Origin: Haloarcula vallismortis ATCC 29715
GTDB taxonomy: Archaea; Halobacteriota; Halobacteria; Halobacteriales; Haloarculaceae
NCBI RefSeq assembly: GCF_000337775.1
Contig: NZ_AOLQ01000042.1
Coordinates: 207,307 to 271,306, forward strand
Reading direction: 5' to 3'
Length of the DNA: 64,000 nt
In this document: piece by piece, positions 63,105-64,000 of the stretch
Numbering within the stretch: the stretch's first letter is position 1
Layout: every line of letters begins with the position of its first letter
Translations under genes and position numbers: made by a program
Notes under the pieces: generated by a model
What the model was told of the DNA's origin: nothing
The model's input: the letters and a program-made list of their open reading frames with translations, nothing else
Database searches by the model: none

Positions 63105-63112
63105 CTTTTTTA
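63105..63112 (+). promoter_or_regulatory. TATA-like box for the DUF2188 gene
   Basis: CTTTTTTA is centred about 28 nt before the ATG at 63138. Confidence 0.5.
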
Positions 63113-63137
63113 AACAACTGGCCGCCGCTACCTTTAC

Positions 63138-63368
63138 ATGACCGAATACCACGTCACGTACAGCGACGAAGACCGTGAATGGAAAGTCAAGAAAGCAGGT
63201 GCCGAAAGAGCATCCCGTACCGCAGACAACAAACAACCCGCCATAGAAAAGGCGAGGACACTTGCCAAAAGCAACCGGCCCTCAACAGTCTACGTCCACT
63301 ACAAGAAACCAGGGCAAGACCTGAAACCAGTGCAGAACGAGTTCTCCTACGCCGCACGACAACGATAG
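63138..63368 (+). CDS. DUF2188 domain protein
   Basis: 76 residues, basic, with the DUF2188 pattern: YHVTYSDEDREWKVKKAGAERAS, then ADNKQPAIEKARTLAKSNRPSTVYVHYKK. The fold is a small beta-alpha-beta unit. The function is unknown, though the family is frequent in mobile and defence-rich regions as well as chromosomes. It has its own leaderless promoter. Its basic character contrasts with the acidic host proteome. It is convergent with the next gene, 6 bp apart. Confidence 0.8.
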   Translation: MTEYHVTYSDEDREWKVKKAGAERASRTADNKQPAIEKARTLAKSNRPSTVYVHYKKPGQDLKPVQNEFSYAARQR

Positions 63369-63374
63369 AAAAAG

Positions 63375-63668
63375 TCAGGAACCGACGAACCCGGCAAACC
63401 CGTCATTCTCACCTTCTTCATCTTCCACACCTTCTCTGCTTCCACGCTTCAAGCTGCTTGGATCCTCCAGCAACAAGTTATACCGTTTCAACAGTTTCCC
63501 CAGTTCATCGCTGGCCTCACGCATCGTATTGTAGTCCCCGATATCTTGGAACCGCTCCAAGACATCCAGCAACTCGACACCTACGTAGACACGGGTGCCT
63601 TTACCACGGCCGTTCTCCGCTCTCTCCTTCCGCTTGCTTTCTTCCTCTTCTTGCTTGGAGCTGTTCAC
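63375..63668 (-). CDS. Ribbon-helix-helix-like protein of the low-GC block
   Basis: 97 residues. A charged, basic head (EEEESKRKERAENGRGKG) is followed by TRVYVGVELLDVLERFQDIGDYNTMREASDELGKLLKRY, which looks like a ribbon-helix-helix DNA-binding unit. An acidic Gly-rich tail ends the protein. It starts at a GTG with a strong GGAGG site at 63681-63685, unlike the leaderless genes of the host. It follows the membrane protein gene on the same strand. A regulatory role is possible but unproven. Confidence 0.5.
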   Translation of the reverse strand: MNSSKQEEEESKRKERAENGRGKGTRVYVGVELLDVLERFQDIGDYNTMREASDELGKLLKRYNLLLEDPSSLKRGSREGVEDEEGENDGFAGFVGS

Positions 63669-63680
63669 AGTCTCTCAAAA

Positions 63681-63685
63681 CCTCC
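63681..63685 (-). promoter_or_regulatory. Strong Shine-Dalgarno site (GGAGG)
   Basis: GGAGG lies 12 nt before the GTG at 63668. It supports that start and shows that this gene is translated from a leadered or polycistronic transcript. Confidence 0.6.
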
Positions 63686-63692
63686 TACTCTA

Positions 63693-63977
63693 CTATTTCC
63701 TAGTTTTGTACAGTTTGAAGGCTTTTACCAGTATATACAGCATGAAGTACGCGACCACGATGTAGAACACCCAGGCAAACGCGTTGTTCCAGACTACCAG
63801 CAGTTCCTCTTGTCCAGATACCTTCCGTGCGTAGGCGAGGTACCCTGTGAAGAATATAGTGAGGAAGGTCAGTACGTAGTTCAGGATCTGCAGCGGGCCG
63901 TGTTCTTTCGGCGTGTTGACGGCCAGGTATGCGAATACGAATGCGAGAACAGTGAATGATAGTACTATTTCCGCCAT
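63693..63977 (-). CDS. Small three-helix membrane protein of the low-GC block
   Basis: 94 residues with about three transmembrane helices (about 3-20, 29-48, and 63-86) and a basic tail ending KTRK. It uses ATA, AGG and AAA codons that are rare in the surrounding chromosome. It is the upstream partner of the ribbon-helix-helix-like gene. Small multi-helix proteins like this occur in viruses and plasmids, but no family is recognised. The upstream region is cut by the window end. Confidence 0.55.
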   Translation of the reverse strand: MAEIVLSFTVLAFVFAYLAVNTPKEHGPLQILNYVLTFLTIFFTGYLAYARKVSGQEELLVVWNNAFAWVFYIVVAYFMLYILVKAFKLYKTRK

Positions 63978-64000
63978 AGAATCATAGCCATAAACTGTTG

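Noticed and set aside
1..64000. CRISPR arrays, insertion sequences, rRNA genes, known riboswitches
   Set aside because: No array of regular repeats and spacers, no transposase, no rRNA sequence and no recognisable aptamer was seen on reading.

Overview
The window looks like chromosome of an extreme halophilic archaeon (class Halobacteria, probably a Haloarcula-like member of the Haloarculaceae; the family is a guess). The reasons are high GC, acidic proteins, a SufCBD system, TFB, family B DNA polymerase, Mre11/Rad50, archaeal-type PEP carboxylase, the archaeal early shikimate route, and many genes with a TATA-like box 27-30 nt before the start codon, which fits leaderless transcripts. No rRNA, insertion sequence or CRISPR array was seen. 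Family names given as DUF numbers are from memory and were not searched.

Layout. 1-4.4 kb: a small membrane protein, a GNAT with a zinc-ribbon tail, tRNA-Gln(TTG) with a nearby copy of its 5' end, a SirR/DtxR regulator overlapping a ferritin-like gene, a TreS-like GH13 enzyme, and a cluster of three perfect hairpins. 4.4-11 kb: sufCBD operon (minus strand) and DNA polymerase B. 11-16.6 kb: three small haloarchaeal genes, then the mre11-rad50 operon. 16.7-26.3 kb: a type IV pilus/secretion-like locus with a 41-residue pilin-like peptide, coiled-coil and secreted proteins, a VirB11/TadA-like ATPase, a TadC-like membrane protein, and four single-pass or secreted proteins, one of about 1000 residues.

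26.3-42.7 kb is housekeeping and metabolism: SDR, DHH phosphoesterase, aldo/keto reductase, MFS, Nudix, FAD oxidoreductase, a zinc microprotein paired with Hsp20, DUF429, ABC exporter, NhaC antiporter, PEP carboxylase and a TrkA-N protein. 42.7-56.5 kb holds radical SAM-HhH, an AglD-like glycosyltransferase, TFB, an orphan N4-cytosine methyltransferase, aroD, aroB', a MinD-like ATPase, and the trpCBA-aroA' operon. Four genes here cover the first shikimate steps (aroA', aroB', aroD) and the last tryptophan steps (trpC, trpB, trpA). 56.5-62.1 kb: GNAT, YchF, a chemotaxis transducer, a tail-anchored protein, and a two-gene thiol-redox unit (DsbA-like lipoprotein plus a CxxC membrane protein).

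62.1-64 kb changes character. GC falls visibly to about 50%, A/T-ending codons appear, the proteins are small and less acidic, and none has a clear function except a DUF2188 protein. This is probably the edge of an accessory or mobile block that continues past the window.
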